Of a stretch of DNA of 37,661 nucleotides, positions 16,486 through 24,034 are shown piece by piece. The notes under the pieces are model-generated. The model was not told the DNA's origin. It searched no databases and saw only the letters and a program-made list of their open reading frames with translations. Source of the stretch: Bacillota bacterium (GTDB taxonomy: Bacteria; Bacillota; Clostridia; Christensenellales; Christensenellaceae); NCBI GenBank assembly GCA_023393165.1, contig JAEWMJ010000030.1:1-37661 (forward strand). The letters run 5' to 3'. Numbering within the stretch: the stretch's first letter is position 1; the number at the start of each line of letters is the position of its first letter. A program made the position numbers and the translations under genes.

Positions 16486-17574
16486 ATGTTTATGGAAAGA
16501 AAGCAAGCAAACAAATTTGGATTAAAGATTTTAAGGTTAACAGGAATTTATGCAGCTATCGCATTTGCAATATGTTTCAGCGTACTTGTGTCCTTGAACA
16601 ATTCGGTAGTGTTTGCGGAGACAACCACAAGCCCGCAGGCTTCTGCCGCCACAGTAGGTTCTGATGCAACTACAGATCTATCATCGCTATCCGAAACAAG
16701 CGCTTCGCCCTCAACAACTCAAAAGCCTGAGGTTCTATTGTCCGGCATACCGGCCGATGCCCAGAATATAGCCTTTTCCTATGACGATAGATATTGCACC
16801 TATATGGCTGGAACCCACTTACATATTAAAGATATGAAAACCGGAGATAATGTAAAAACGATCACTACCAGCGGTATCCGGTGGCCTGTACTCATGAATG
16901 ACAGAAATATACTCATGTATTTTACTGTGAGCGGTACTACTCTGGCGCTAAATACCTATAACATCGACAGCAACCAGTCTGTAAAGCAGACATCGCTTAC
17001 TTTTCCTTCCGGTGCCAAGATTAAAGCGGTGGATTATTCAAACGCGACCAGTTTGGTGTTTATAAACTTAGCACAGACCCAAAACGGCACGGAAACAGAC
17101 TCGGTTTACTCGATTAATATCATGAAAAAAGTGCGGAAATTTTCGCTCTCCAGCGTAGTAGACAACATGGTCCTACTGGGAAAAGAAAATTCCTTATACT
17201 ATGACGATGCTCAAAACAACCTGTACCTTCATGGCAAGCCTTTTACCGGTTTGAAGGAGGGCAAATTGCTGGGACGGGATATCGAAGACAGGGTGTACGC
17301 TCTGTCTGTTGACAACGACATGGTCTATATTTTATCGAATGAAAAGTTAGATAAAACGCTGGTAATTCCTAATACCAATTATATAGAATTCTACAGTGAT
17401 AAAAACAGTGTTTATGCGGTATACAATGGCTATATCATTAATCTTTCGGGAGATATGAATGCAAAACTTCAATATGACAGAGGACTGCAATTTATCGGGA
17501 TGGGCGGCAGCAACGCATATTTTAGGGATGCTGAAAACAACATAATAGGTCTTATTAAATCTTCTATAGCATAA
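16486..17574 (+). CDS. Membrane-anchored extracellular propeller-like protein
   Basis: A 362-residue protein. It has a membrane segment near residues 17-41 (LTGIYAAIAFAICFSVLVSL), a Ser/Thr-rich spacer of about 45 residues, and then repeated beta-strand units that alternate hydrophobic residues with D/N turns (IAFSYDDRYCTYMAGTHL, IKAVDYSNATSLVFI, VYILSNEKLDK, NSVYAVYNGYIINL). This suggests a beta-propeller or a similar sheet fold; no named family is recognised. The ATG at 16486 has GAGGA upstream and begins 11 bases after the NAGPA gene. As the third gene of the operon it may bind surface glycans, but this is inference. Confidence 0.6.
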   Translation: MFMERKQANKFGLKILRLTGIYAAIAFAICFSVLVSLNNSVVFAETTTSPQASAATVGSDATTDLSSLSETSASPSTTQKPEVLLSGIPADAQNIAFSYDDRYCTYMAGTHLHIKDMKTGDNVKTITTSGIRWPVLMNDRNILMYFTVSGTTLALNTYNIDSNQSVKQTSLTFPSGAKIKAVDYSNATSLVFINLAQTQNGTETDSVYSINIMKKVRKFSLSSVVDNMVLLGKENSLYYDDAQNNLYLHGKPFTGLKEGKLLGRDIEDRVYALSVDNDMVYILSNEKLDKTLVIPNTNYIEFYSDKNSVYAVYNGYIINLSGDMNAKLQYDRGLQFIGMGGSNAYFRDAENNIIGLIKSSIA

Positions 17575-17631
17575 CAATTCCCTTATGGATAATTTTATCG
17601 TTTATATAAAATAGTAAAAGGAGAATATCTA

Positions 17632-18984
17632 ATGACGGAAGTAAAAAAAAGACAATTAAACAATGAGCTTGAGAACAAGGTAATGCCTTCTAAAACAGAA
17701 ATGCTAAGTAAAGTTCCGGAGGTAACCATATTTTTCTGGATCATCAAAGTGTTATGCACTACAGTTGGGGAGACGGCATCTGATTTTTTGAATGTAAATC
17801 TTGGATTCGGTCTTACGGGTACGTCCATCGCAATGGGCATTTTACTGGGCGTTGCATTCTTTTTTCAGTTCAGAGCTAAGAAATACGTCGCAACAACCTA
17901 TTGGCTCACGGTCGTGCTCATCAGTATTTTCGGTACGCTCATTACGGATAATATGACGGACCAAATGGGTATACCATTGGAAGTGAGCACGATAATATTC
18001 AGTATAGCGCTCATAGTTACATTTGCAATATGGTACATAAATGAAAAAACCCTGTCAATCCATTCGATCTTCACAAAAAAAAGAGAAGTTTTTTACTGGC
18101 TAACAATCCTCTTTACATTTGCACTAGGTACGGCATCTGGAGACCTTATGGCGGAAAGCCTGGGATTTGGGTACTTGATAACAGGCGCTATCGTCTGTGT
18201 GATTATTGCCGTTGTAACCGTGGCATGGAAGCTGAAGCTTGACGCGGTTTTGGCTTTCTGGATCGTATATATCATGACACGGCCGCTGGGTGCTTCACTA
18301 GGAGATTTTCTCACACAGCCGCCCAAGTACGGCGGTCTTGGACTAGGTGCTACATTGACGACTGTAATATTCATTGGGGCCATATTGCTTACAGTTGTGT
18401 ATTTGGCTATTACAAAAAAAGACTTGGTGCCTGCCAAACCGTCGGCACAGACACAAACTACCGGAAAAAGGTTTTCAGTTTTTACACAGGTTATAGTGGT
18501 TGCCTGTGTCTTTGCATTTGCTGGTGGAGTAGGCTACTCCTGGCAGCACTCAAAGATTTTAAACGAATCGCAAATATCTTTGACACAGGCTTCGGAGGAG
18601 AATGCTACGCAGATAGAAACCTCCGGTTCCGTTTCACAAGCAGAGGCACCCACTCCGCAAGATTCACAAAAAGCTGCTACCACCAGCTCAGGCCCTCAAA
18701 TGACAACGTTGGGTGATTTGTCCAGCTTTATAACAATTGAGCAGGATACCCTGAATGATGTAAATACAGGTGATATGTCTGCAGCCAAATCTCGCGTGGA
18801 TGATCTGGAATATACCTGGGACAATGCAGCAGCCACACTTAAACCAAAGGACGCTGCAAAATGGACACGGATTGACACCACTATAGACAATGTTCTACGG
18901 CAGGTACGCGCCGCAAATCCGAATGCTGCTTCTTGTAAGTCCGCGTTGGAAACATCGTTGGCAGCGCTTTATGAGGGCATATAA
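17632..18984 (+). CDS. COG4705-type membrane protein with an extra extracellular domain
   Basis: A 450-residue protein. Residues 20-270 contain four repeats of a two-helix unit, each with a T-x-G-(E/D)-x3-D-like motif: CTTVGETASDFL, FGTLITDNMTDQ, LGTASGDLMAESLG and PLGASLGDFLTQP. This is the pattern of the uncharacterised COG4705 membrane family. A further helix near residue 285 (QVIVVACVFAFAGGVGY) leads to about 140 residues outside the membrane, Ser/Thr/Gln-rich first and then helical (ARVDDLEYTWDNA-like, here SRVDDLEYTWDNAAATLKP). From memory, family members usually end after the membrane part, so the tail looks like an addition. Function is unknown. AAAGGAGAA precedes the ATG. Confidence 0.72.
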   Translation: MTEVKKRQLNNELENKVMPSKTEMLSKVPEVTIFFWIIKVLCTTVGETASDFLNVNLGFGLTGTSIAMGILLGVAFFFQFRAKKYVATTYWLTVVLISIFGTLITDNMTDQMGIPLEVSTIIFSIALIVTFAIWYINEKTLSIHSIFTKKREVFYWLTILFTFALGTASGDLMAESLGFGYLITGAIVCVIIAVVTVAWKLKLDAVLAFWIVYIMTRPLGASLGDFLTQPPKYGGLGLGATLTTVIFIGAILLTVVYLAITKKDLVPAKPSAQTQTTGKRFSVFTQVIVVACVFAFAGGVGYSWQHSKILNESQISLTQASEENATQIETSGSVSQAEAPTPQDSQKAATTSSGPQMTTLGDLSSFITIEQDTLNDVNTGDMSAAKSRVDDLEYTWDNAAATLKPKDAAKWTRIDTTIDNVLRQVRAANPNAASCKSALETSLAALYEGI

Positions 18985-19140
18985 GAGAATATGAATAATT
19001 TCTAGTGAAAATCTAAGAATTTAGTATTTACAAAAAACTGCTTTGTAAAAAAAACTTATTTTAACTGTCTATGCTTATATAAACACGAAGTCCGTCTATT
19101 CAGTGAACTTAATTATATTATATCAATAAATATTAAGAAG

Positions 19141-19179
19141 AACACTCAGGTGAAGGAAGAAACAACCTTGGGTGTTTTT
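19141..19179 (+). terminator. Terminator between the GT2 operon and the sigma-like gene
   Basis: AACACTCAGG pairs with CCTTGGGTGTT (one wobble and one bulge) and is followed by TTTTTG. It may end the operon above or act in the leader of the sigma-like gene. The AT-rich stretch before it (18985-19140) holds one more inverted repeat, TTTACAAA-N7-TTTGTAAA at 19027-19049, and no gene. Confidence 0.7.
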
Positions 19180-19267
19180 GTTTATATAAGAACCATTAAG
19201 CGAAGAGCAAGATCTCCTCCAAATCTCCGTTTCGATTTTCAAAACAATTTCGAATGGAGGTTCTAAT

Positions 19268-19690
19268 ATGAAAAGTATTAATCTGCGGGATTATTACCCA
19301 TTCTATAAATCCGATTATTTCATTGAAGTTCCAAATGAAGTGGTTACATTACTGCATGATTTTAAACTACGGGAAGCAGCCTATCGACTGCGTTCATATC
19401 GACATAAAGCATATTACTCGCTTGAACGGAACGATGGTATTGAACGAGATATCTTATTTGTTGCTCTTTCGCCTTATGAATTATATGAACGTAAGGCTTC
19501 ATACCAGAAACTCTATGCCGCTATTGCTTCTTTATCAGACAAGCAGGCTAAACGTATCTATGCTTATTATTTTTTAGGAATGAATAAGGTGGATATCGCT
19601 AAGGTTGAGGGGGTAAACAAAAGCCAGATAACGCGTTCCGTAAGTAGGGCATTAAAGAACATGGAGAAATTTCTTAAAAAACTTCCATAA
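19268..19690 (+). CDS. Small sigma-70-like factor of mobile-element type
   Basis: A 140-residue protein common in Gram-positive integrative elements. Its C-terminal 60 residues form a sigma region 4 helix-turn-helix (LSDKQAKRIYAYYFLGM, then VDIAKVEGVNKSQITRSVSRAL). The N-terminal half (LRDYYPFYKSDYFIEVP) has no recognisable region 2, so it is unlikely to be a complete sigma factor alone. TGGAGG lies upstream of the ATG. It stands alone, after a terminator and before the structured RNA; it may control element genes, but its targets cannot be read from the sequence. Confidence 0.75.
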   Translation: MKSINLRDYYPFYKSDYFIEVPNEVVTLLHDFKLREAAYRLRSYRHKAYYSLERNDGIERDILFVALSPYELYERKASYQKLYAAIASLSDKQAKRIYAYYFLGMNKVDIAKVEGVNKSQITRSVSRALKNMEKFLKKLP

Positions 19691-19784
19691 AGAGCAACAA
19701 TTGTCCAACAAATGAAATGATTTATAGAGGATATATTTTTTCTCTAGGATCATTGACAATTCTATATACGATATTCAGGTACAT

Positions 19785-20097
19785 TACTCGCGTGGCTCGA
19801 AAGGGCAAGCGGCATAAGAGGCGGCGCGACGACGGCTAAAAGCATGAGCGATCAACGTTACTCTTAGACCCGGCTGTGGCAGGCCGAGCGCGAAGAAAAC
19901 GCGCGGGGGACAATGATACTTCCTCACGGCCCCCTAAAGACTGGGGGGGAGACTCTGCGTGATAAAGCAGAGCTATGATGCGACAAAGCTGCTCGCAGCC
20001 TGAATTATCCCCACTTGCCGGGGGGCGTGGCAAATACGGCAGAAGATCGACAACGGAGACCTTGGGCTGGCTTTATATTTTTACGTAGGGCCAGCCC
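19785..20097 (+). ncRNA. Candidate large structured RNA, unassigned
   Basis: This GC-rich stretch sits between AT-rich neighbours and has no good reading frame. It can fold into many strong local hairpins: CGGC/GCCG around 19871-19886, GCGCG/CGCGC at 19887-19903, CCCCC/GGGGG near 19930-19948, CTCTGC/GCAGAG at 19953-19972, GCTGC/GCAGC at 19988-19999, CCCC/GGGG near 20010-20023, and a final GGGCTGGC/GCCAGCCC at 20064-20097 that may end transcription. TTGACA is present at 19753-19758, but no well-placed -10 box was found. Size and complexity resemble classes such as the raiA motif RNA, but I cannot match it to a named family. No tmRNA, SRP, RNase P or group II domain V signature was seen. The strand is inferred from the last hairpin. 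Confidence 0.55.
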
Positions 20098-20099
20098 GT

Positions 20100-20222
20100 T
20101 TCAGCATTACTAAGCAAAATTTTTTTGTAGTAATCCATGCAATTGTTGCGGTGTCTTGCATACCGATGGTCGTCGCTTATATTGCCGGGAAACGAAAGAA
20201 GAAAAAAAAGCAACCTAAAATT
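20100..20222 (+). pseudogene. C-terminal relic of a second DedA family gene
   Basis: In frame from 20103 the sequence reads SITKQNFFVVIHAIVAVSCI, followed by PMVVAYIAGKRKKKKKQ. It aligns with the end of the intact DedA at 13.1-13.2 kb (FIKANFSLVILAIVFVSCIP, then MAVTYLQQRSRK). Nothing of the rest of the gene is present: the similarity begins right after the last hairpin of the structured RNA and runs into the end of the opposite-strand kinase. The longer frame that continues to 20447 is antisense to the kinase and is not a gene. This is a diverged paralogue, not a recent copy. Confidence 0.65.
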
Positions 20223-21614
20223 TTAAAGGCCCGGATATTCAGTCTGAACAGGGATAGTTACCCTGACTACAGTACCTACGTTTACTGTGCTTTCGAGTTT
20301 TATGGTTCCGTTCAAGGACTGGACGATCCATTTAACGATAGACAGCCCGAGCCCGCTTCCGCCTGTTTCCCGCTCCCGCGCTTTGTCCACCCGGTAAAAC
20401 CGCTCAAATACGTTTTTCTGGTCTTCCGGGGGTATGCCGATTCCTGAATCGGAAAGGGTGAATACGATATTCTTGTCTTCCCTCACGCAACTGAGCCTGA
20501 TATTTCCATTGGGGGGCGTGTATTTAATACTGTTGTCCAAAAGCGCACGCAGCATTTGTTTGACCATTTTTCGGTCGGCATACAGTTTAATGTCGTCTTC
20601 ACACGAAAAAGAAATCGTGCTTTGCGGATTTAAAAGGCGGTATTCCTTTTCTATTTCCAAGATAAGGCCCTTAACATCAAATTGTTCTTTATGGATGATT
20701 TGTGAAAGATTATCGCCTCTTGCGAGGAACAGGAGGCGTTCCATCATTTCGATGATATTGGTTGTTTCGCTTTTAATGGAATCGATCGATTCCTGCAGGA
20801 CCTTTTCGTCGTTTTTACCCCACCGGTCTATCATCTGAGCATAGCCCTGTATGACGGTGAGCGGGGTCCGAAGCTCATGGGAGGCGTCGGATATGAAACG
20901 CCCCTGTTTTTCAAAGGAATCTTCGATTCGATCCAGCATATGATTGAATGTGACGGCCAGCATGGCAAGCTCGTCCCTCGAGGACGGGACATCTATCCTC
21001 CGGGTCAGGTCTGTGGCACCAATTTCACCAGCGAGGGCGGTGACCTTTTTGATGGGATTTAACATTTTTCTGCTTACTGCAAAGCCGATCAATAAAGAAA
21101 TAGCGACAGCCACGATGCCTGATAAAGCGATCATGAAAAGAAAGTTATTTAAGAAAGAATACATTTCGGAAAGATCCTGCGCGACCTGGAGATAGGCCAT
21201 TACCTTTCCGTCCGAGTTTTGTACTTTTATACTAAAAAGCAGTTTGTTATCGTATACGAAATAGTCACCGTTAGCCGAACGAAGAATGTCTGGTGTAAAA
21301 AAATTCCCGGAGTTGTTTACCACGGTACCGTTGGGAGCCGCTATTTTTATATTCATAGATTTATCCTGATGCGCATCCAAAATTAATTCTTCATCGTAAA
21401 TCGAATTTTGTTCGTCATTTGTCCCGATGATCTTGTCAGAGACGGAACGTGCCATCGCCTCTACTTTCTGTTCAGATTGATTTGTCAGATAGATCTTGAC
21501 GCCGAAAAAAATGAATGTATTGAGGATGATAAAAACAGTGGCAAAAAGTATTGCGTATATGACCGCAATCTTCCAGGATAATTTTTTTGGTGTGAACCGA
21601 CTGATTTTAATCAT
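20223..21614 (-). CDS. Sensor histidine kinase of the second two-component system
   Basis: A 463-residue kinase. Membrane segments lie near 15-40 (IAVIYAILFATVFIILNTFIF) and 160-185 (FLFMIALSGIVAVAISLLIGF), with a PAS/Cache-like outer region of about 115 residues between them. HAMP follows, then HisKA with His246 in DASHELRTPLTVIQGY, and the ATPase domain with LLDNSIKYTPP, SDSGIGIPPED and GGSGLGLSIVKWI. It resembles the ArlS/CssS group in layout. It begins inside the end of the response regulator gene (eight-base overlap). The pair is divergent from the PepSY/amidase/ABC genes, which are its likely targets. Base composition is nearer to the right-hand genes than to the AT-rich block on the left. 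Confidence 0.93.
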   Translation of the reverse strand: MIKISRFTPKKLSWKIAVIYAILFATVFIILNTFIFFGVKIYLTNQSEQKVEAMARSVSDKIIGTNDEQNSIYDEELILDAHQDKSMNIKIAAPNGTVVNNSGNFFTPDILRSANGDYFVYDNKLLFSIKVQNSDGKVMAYLQVAQDLSEMYSFLNNFLFMIALSGIVAVAISLLIGFAVSRKMLNPIKKVTALAGEIGATDLTRRIDVPSSRDELAMLAVTFNHMLDRIEDSFEKQGRFISDASHELRTPLTVIQGYAQMIDRWGKNDEKVLQESIDSIKSETTNIIEMMERLLFLARGDNLSQIIHKEQFDVKGLILEIEKEYRLLNPQSTISFSCEDDIKLYADRKMVKQMLRALLDNSIKYTPPNGNIRLSCVREDKNIVFTLSDSGIGIPPEDQKNVFERFYRVDKARERETGGSGLGLSIVKWIVQSLNGTIKLESTVNVGTVVRVTIPVQTEYPGL

Positions 21615-22296
21615 GTTCGCTCCTTATCGTATAGCCGACCCCCCGGATGGTGTGAATCAATTTTTGGTCGAAAGGATCGTCGATTTTACCCCGAAGGTAG
21701 CGAATATAGACGTCCACGATGTTGGTCGAACCGAAAAAATCGAAGCCCCAGACGTTTTCTAAAATCTGTTCGCGGGTGAGGACGTTGCCTTTGTTCGCGA
21801 TCAGGTATTTTAAAAGGTCATACTCCTTTTTTGTAAGCTCGGCCGTTTGTCCTGCCCTGCACACGCTGTGCTTTGCAGCGTCCAGTTCAAGGTCTGAGAT
21901 TTTATATGAAACGCCTTCACTCCCAACCTCCGTTTTTTTTCTGAGAGCGGTCCGAACCCTTGCCAGCAGTTCCTCTATTGAGAACGGTTTGCAGATATAG
22001 TCATCCGCCCCGGTGTCCAGCCCCATGACCCTGTCTGTTACCGCGTCCTTAGCTGTAAGCATAATGACGGGAAGATTGCTCTCCAGACGTATGCGTCTAA
22101 GAATTTCAAATCCGTTCAGCGTCGGTAGCATAACGTCCAAGAGCACAAGGCCAAAACTACCGGTGAGTGCGCTGGTGAGCCCTTTACGGCCATCGTGTTC
22201 GATGGTTACCGAATATCCCTCATGCATTAGTTCAAGTTCCAAAAACCTGGATATTTTTTTATCGTCTTCTATAATGAGTACTTTAGTATCATCCAT
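21607..22296 (-). CDS. OmpR-family response regulator of the second system
   Basis: A 229-residue regulator. The receiver has EDD near 10-12, Asp54 in LLDVMLPTLNGFE, and the switch Lys in YICKPFS. The winged-helix domain (LTKKEYDLLKYLIANKGN, then VDVYIRYLRGKIDDP) is OmpR-like and closest in pattern to ArlR/CssR regulators. The ATG at 22296 follows AAAGG by eight bases, which makes it a better start than the in-frame codon 27 bases further out. The gene is read away from the PepSY gene, with which it shares a control region of about 180 bases. A role in sensing surface damage or antimicrobial peptides is a reasonable guess from the neighbours. Confidence 0.93.
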   Translation of the reverse strand: MDDTKVLIIEDDKKISRFLELELMHEGYSVTIEHDGRKGLTSALTGSFGLVLLDVMLPTLNGFEILRRIRLESNLPVIMLTAKDAVTDRVMGLDTGADDYICKPFSIEELLARVRTALRKKTEVGSEGVSYKISDLELDAAKHSVCRAGQTAELTKKEYDLLKYLIANKGNVLTREQILENVWGFDFFGSTNIVDVYIRYLRGKIDDPFDQKLIHTIRGVGYTIRSEHD

Positions 22297-22406
22297 TTTT
22301 AAGCCTTTCAGTATCCGGAGCATAAGCCAGAATCAATTTCAGCATATCACCTGGCTTAAAAATCATCAATAAAAAGTGCCGATTATTAAAAAATTCTAAT
22401 TTTGAA

Positions 22407-22458
22407 TTAACCATCCTGTAAGAATTTCTTTATAAAATACAATCATGGCCCAGGGCCA
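22407..22458 (+). promoter_or_regulatory. Promoter and leader palindrome of the PepSY gene
   Basis: TTAACC (22407-22412) and TATAAA (22431-22436) are 18 bases apart. The perfect palindrome TGGCCCAGGGCCA (22446-22458) lies at the start of the transcript, just before the AAGGAGG ribosome binding site, and is GC-rich in AT-rich surroundings. It could be an operator or a 5' stabilising hairpin. Confidence 0.45.
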
Positions 22459-22479
22459 AATGAAAAAGGAGGTGTTTGA

Positions 22480-23187
22480 ATGCACAGAATCAAAAAATTC
22501 CTGATTCCAATCGTGGCGGCAATATTGGTGCTGTCGATTGGAGCGGTCGCATTCGCGGCGTCGACAGATAACGGTACAGCCAATGCGTCGGCGAATAGCG
22601 TCCAGAGTACTCAACTGAATCAGAATGACAAAGAGACGAATGATGCCCCGGAGACGAACGATCCGAACGAAAGTACCCAGTTGGCCGGACAGGCCTCTGT
22701 TACGGAGGCGCAGGCCATTGCAGCGGCGAAGGCGGCTTATCCGGATTATACGGTGGGCGACAAAGCTGAACTGAATGACGAGAACGGAACAATCGTATAT
22801 GGCATCGAAGCGACGGACGCGAACGGCCAGGCCGTCGAGATCAAAGTTGACGCCAATACCGGGGAAGCTACGGTTTCGCAGGAGCAGGAAGACAAAGGTG
22901 AAAATGACGCTGCCGAAACCAGTGACGCGAACGAAGGATCCGAACAGGGTGATCCGAGTGAAAACGCTCAGCTGGCAGGTAAGGCATCAGTGACAGCCGA
23001 GCAGGCGGTGGCCGCGGCGAAGGCCGCGTATCCTGATTATCAGGTAGGAGATACCGCAGAACTGAATGATGAGGACGGAACGGTTGTTTATGGCGTGCAG
23101 GCAACAGACCCTTCGGGACAAAGCGTTGAAATCAAAGTAGACGCAAACAACATCCAGAGTATCACTGCCGAAACCGGCGAGGATTAA
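22480..23187 (+). CDS. Secreted protein with two PepSY domains
   Basis: A 235-residue protein with a signal peptide (FLIPIVAAILVLSIGAVAFA, cleavage near AFAAS) and two PepSY domains of about 65 residues each, at about 70-135 and 168-232. Both open with SVT.(A/E)QA.AAAKAAYPDY and end with VEIKVDAN. Acidic, Asp/Glu/Asn-rich linkers precede each. PepSY domains are thought to inhibit or chaperone peptidases in the envelope. The two copies are close in sequence and show an internal duplication. Such small PepSY proteins often sit next to two-component systems, as here, where the kinase/regulator pair is divergent. A strong hairpin follows the gene. Confidence 0.88.
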   Translation: MHRIKKFLIPIVAAILVLSIGAVAFAASTDNGTANASANSVQSTQLNQNDKETNDAPETNDPNESTQLAGQASVTEAQAIAAAKAAYPDYTVGDKAELNDENGTIVYGIEATDANGQAVEIKVDANTGEATVSQEQEDKGENDAAETSDANEGSEQGDPSENAQLAGKASVTAEQAVAAAKAAYPDYQVGDTAELNDEDGTVVYGVQATDPSGQSVEIKVDANNIQSITAETGED

Positions 23188-23195
23188 GACACAAA

Positions 23196-23227
23196 TCGCG
23201 GCTGAAGCTTTTTCGCTTCAGCCGCGA
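23196..23227 (+). terminator. Very stable hairpin after the PepSY gene
   Basis: TCGCGGCTGAAGC and GCTTCAGCCGCGA form a perfect 13-base-pair stem with a six-base loop. No T run follows, so it may act as a weak or factor-assisted terminator, or protect the 3' end of the PepSY message. Read-through to the amidase is likely, as no clear promoter lies in the 30 bases that remain. Confidence 0.6.
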
Positions 23228-23259
23228 CTAAATAACCGGAATTATTGAGGAGAATTATG

Positions 23260-24009
23260 ATGAAACAACTGGTTTTGACGCTCACGGTTATTGTGTCGAT
23301 GGTCATACTGTTTGCATGTTCTGCACAAAACAATATGACTTTAAATTATACGGCTAATACGGTGCGGACCGGCGGGCACAGTGCGTATGCGCCGGTGGCG
23401 CAAAACCTTACAAATAAAAATGATAATAGAGGGATGCTGAGCGGTACCACAATCGTTGTGGACGCAGGACATGGGGGCTTTGACGCCGGTGCCCAGGGCA
23501 TCGTGTCTAAAAGAGCAGAAAGCGACATCAATCTCGAGATTGCCGAAAAACTAAAAGACGACCTGACCATGGAAGGAGCCTTGGTAGTAATGACCAGAGA
23601 GGATAAAAACGCGATTGCGCCGAGCAAGGATGCGGATATGAAAAAAAGGGAAGACATCATTTCTAAAACGAACCCCAACATAATGATCAGCATTCATCAG
23701 AATATGTATGAGGATTCCGCCGTTTATGGGCCGCAGGTGTTTTATCTTAAGGAGGGTAGTACGGCTGAAAACCTGGCGAAAACAGTACAGAAATCGCTGA
23801 ACGACGCTTTGGATATACAAAAAACAAGGAAGGCGATGAGCGGAGATTACTCCGTTTTAAAGCCCGGAACCGGGCCCAGCATCATCGTGGAATGCGGTTT
23901 TTTATCAAATCCGAAGGAAGATAAGCTGCTACAGACAGACAAATATCAAAACACGATCGTGGGAGCGATTATGGACGGAGTGATCGAATTTGTTCAATCA
24001 AAAAATTAA
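23260..24009 (+). CDS. Lipoprotein N-acetylmuramoyl-L-alanine amidase
   Basis: A 249-residue Amidase_3 enzyme that cuts between muramic acid and the stem peptide. The signal sequence ends in a lipobox (ILFACS), so it should be fixed to the outer membrane face by a lipid. Zinc ligands and the catalytic Glu are visible in VVDAGHGGFDAG, RAESDINLEIA, MISIHQN and IIVECGFLSNP. The length of the catalytic part (about 175 residues) is normal. GAGGAG lies upstream of two neighbouring ATG codons; I took the second (23260) for spacing, but 23257 is equally possible. Its place between a PepSY gene and an exporter suggests wall remodelling during a stress response rather than spore-cortex or division work. 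Confidence 0.92.
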   Translation: MKQLVLTLTVIVSMVILFACSAQNNMTLNYTANTVRTGGHSAYAPVAQNLTNKNDNRGMLSGTTIVVDAGHGGFDAGAQGIVSKRAESDINLEIAEKLKDDLTMEGALVVMTREDKNAIAPSKDADMKKREDIISKTNPNIMISIHQNMYEDSAVYGPQVFYLKEGSTAENLAKTVQKSLNDALDIQKTRKAMSGDYSVLKPGTGPSIIVECGFLSNPKEDKLLQTDKYQNTIVGAIMDGVIEFVQSKN

Positions 24010-24034
24010 AAAATTCAATAAAAGGAGAAATTCA

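Noticed and set aside
19785..20097. Reading the GC-rich segment as a group II intron, tmRNA, SRP RNA, RNase P RNA or cobalamin riboswitch
   Set aside because: I looked for domain V, the tmRNA start, the SRP GGAAG loop region, the RNase P conserved core and the B12 box and saw none of them.
20151..20447. A + strand frame of 98 codons over the end of the second kinase
   Set aside because: Only its first 30 codons or so have meaning, as the tail of a DedA relic; the rest is antisense to the kinase catalytic domain.
22868..23104. Minus-strand frame inside the PepSY gene
   Set aside because: It is a composition shadow of the repeated PepSY coding sequence and has no start signal.
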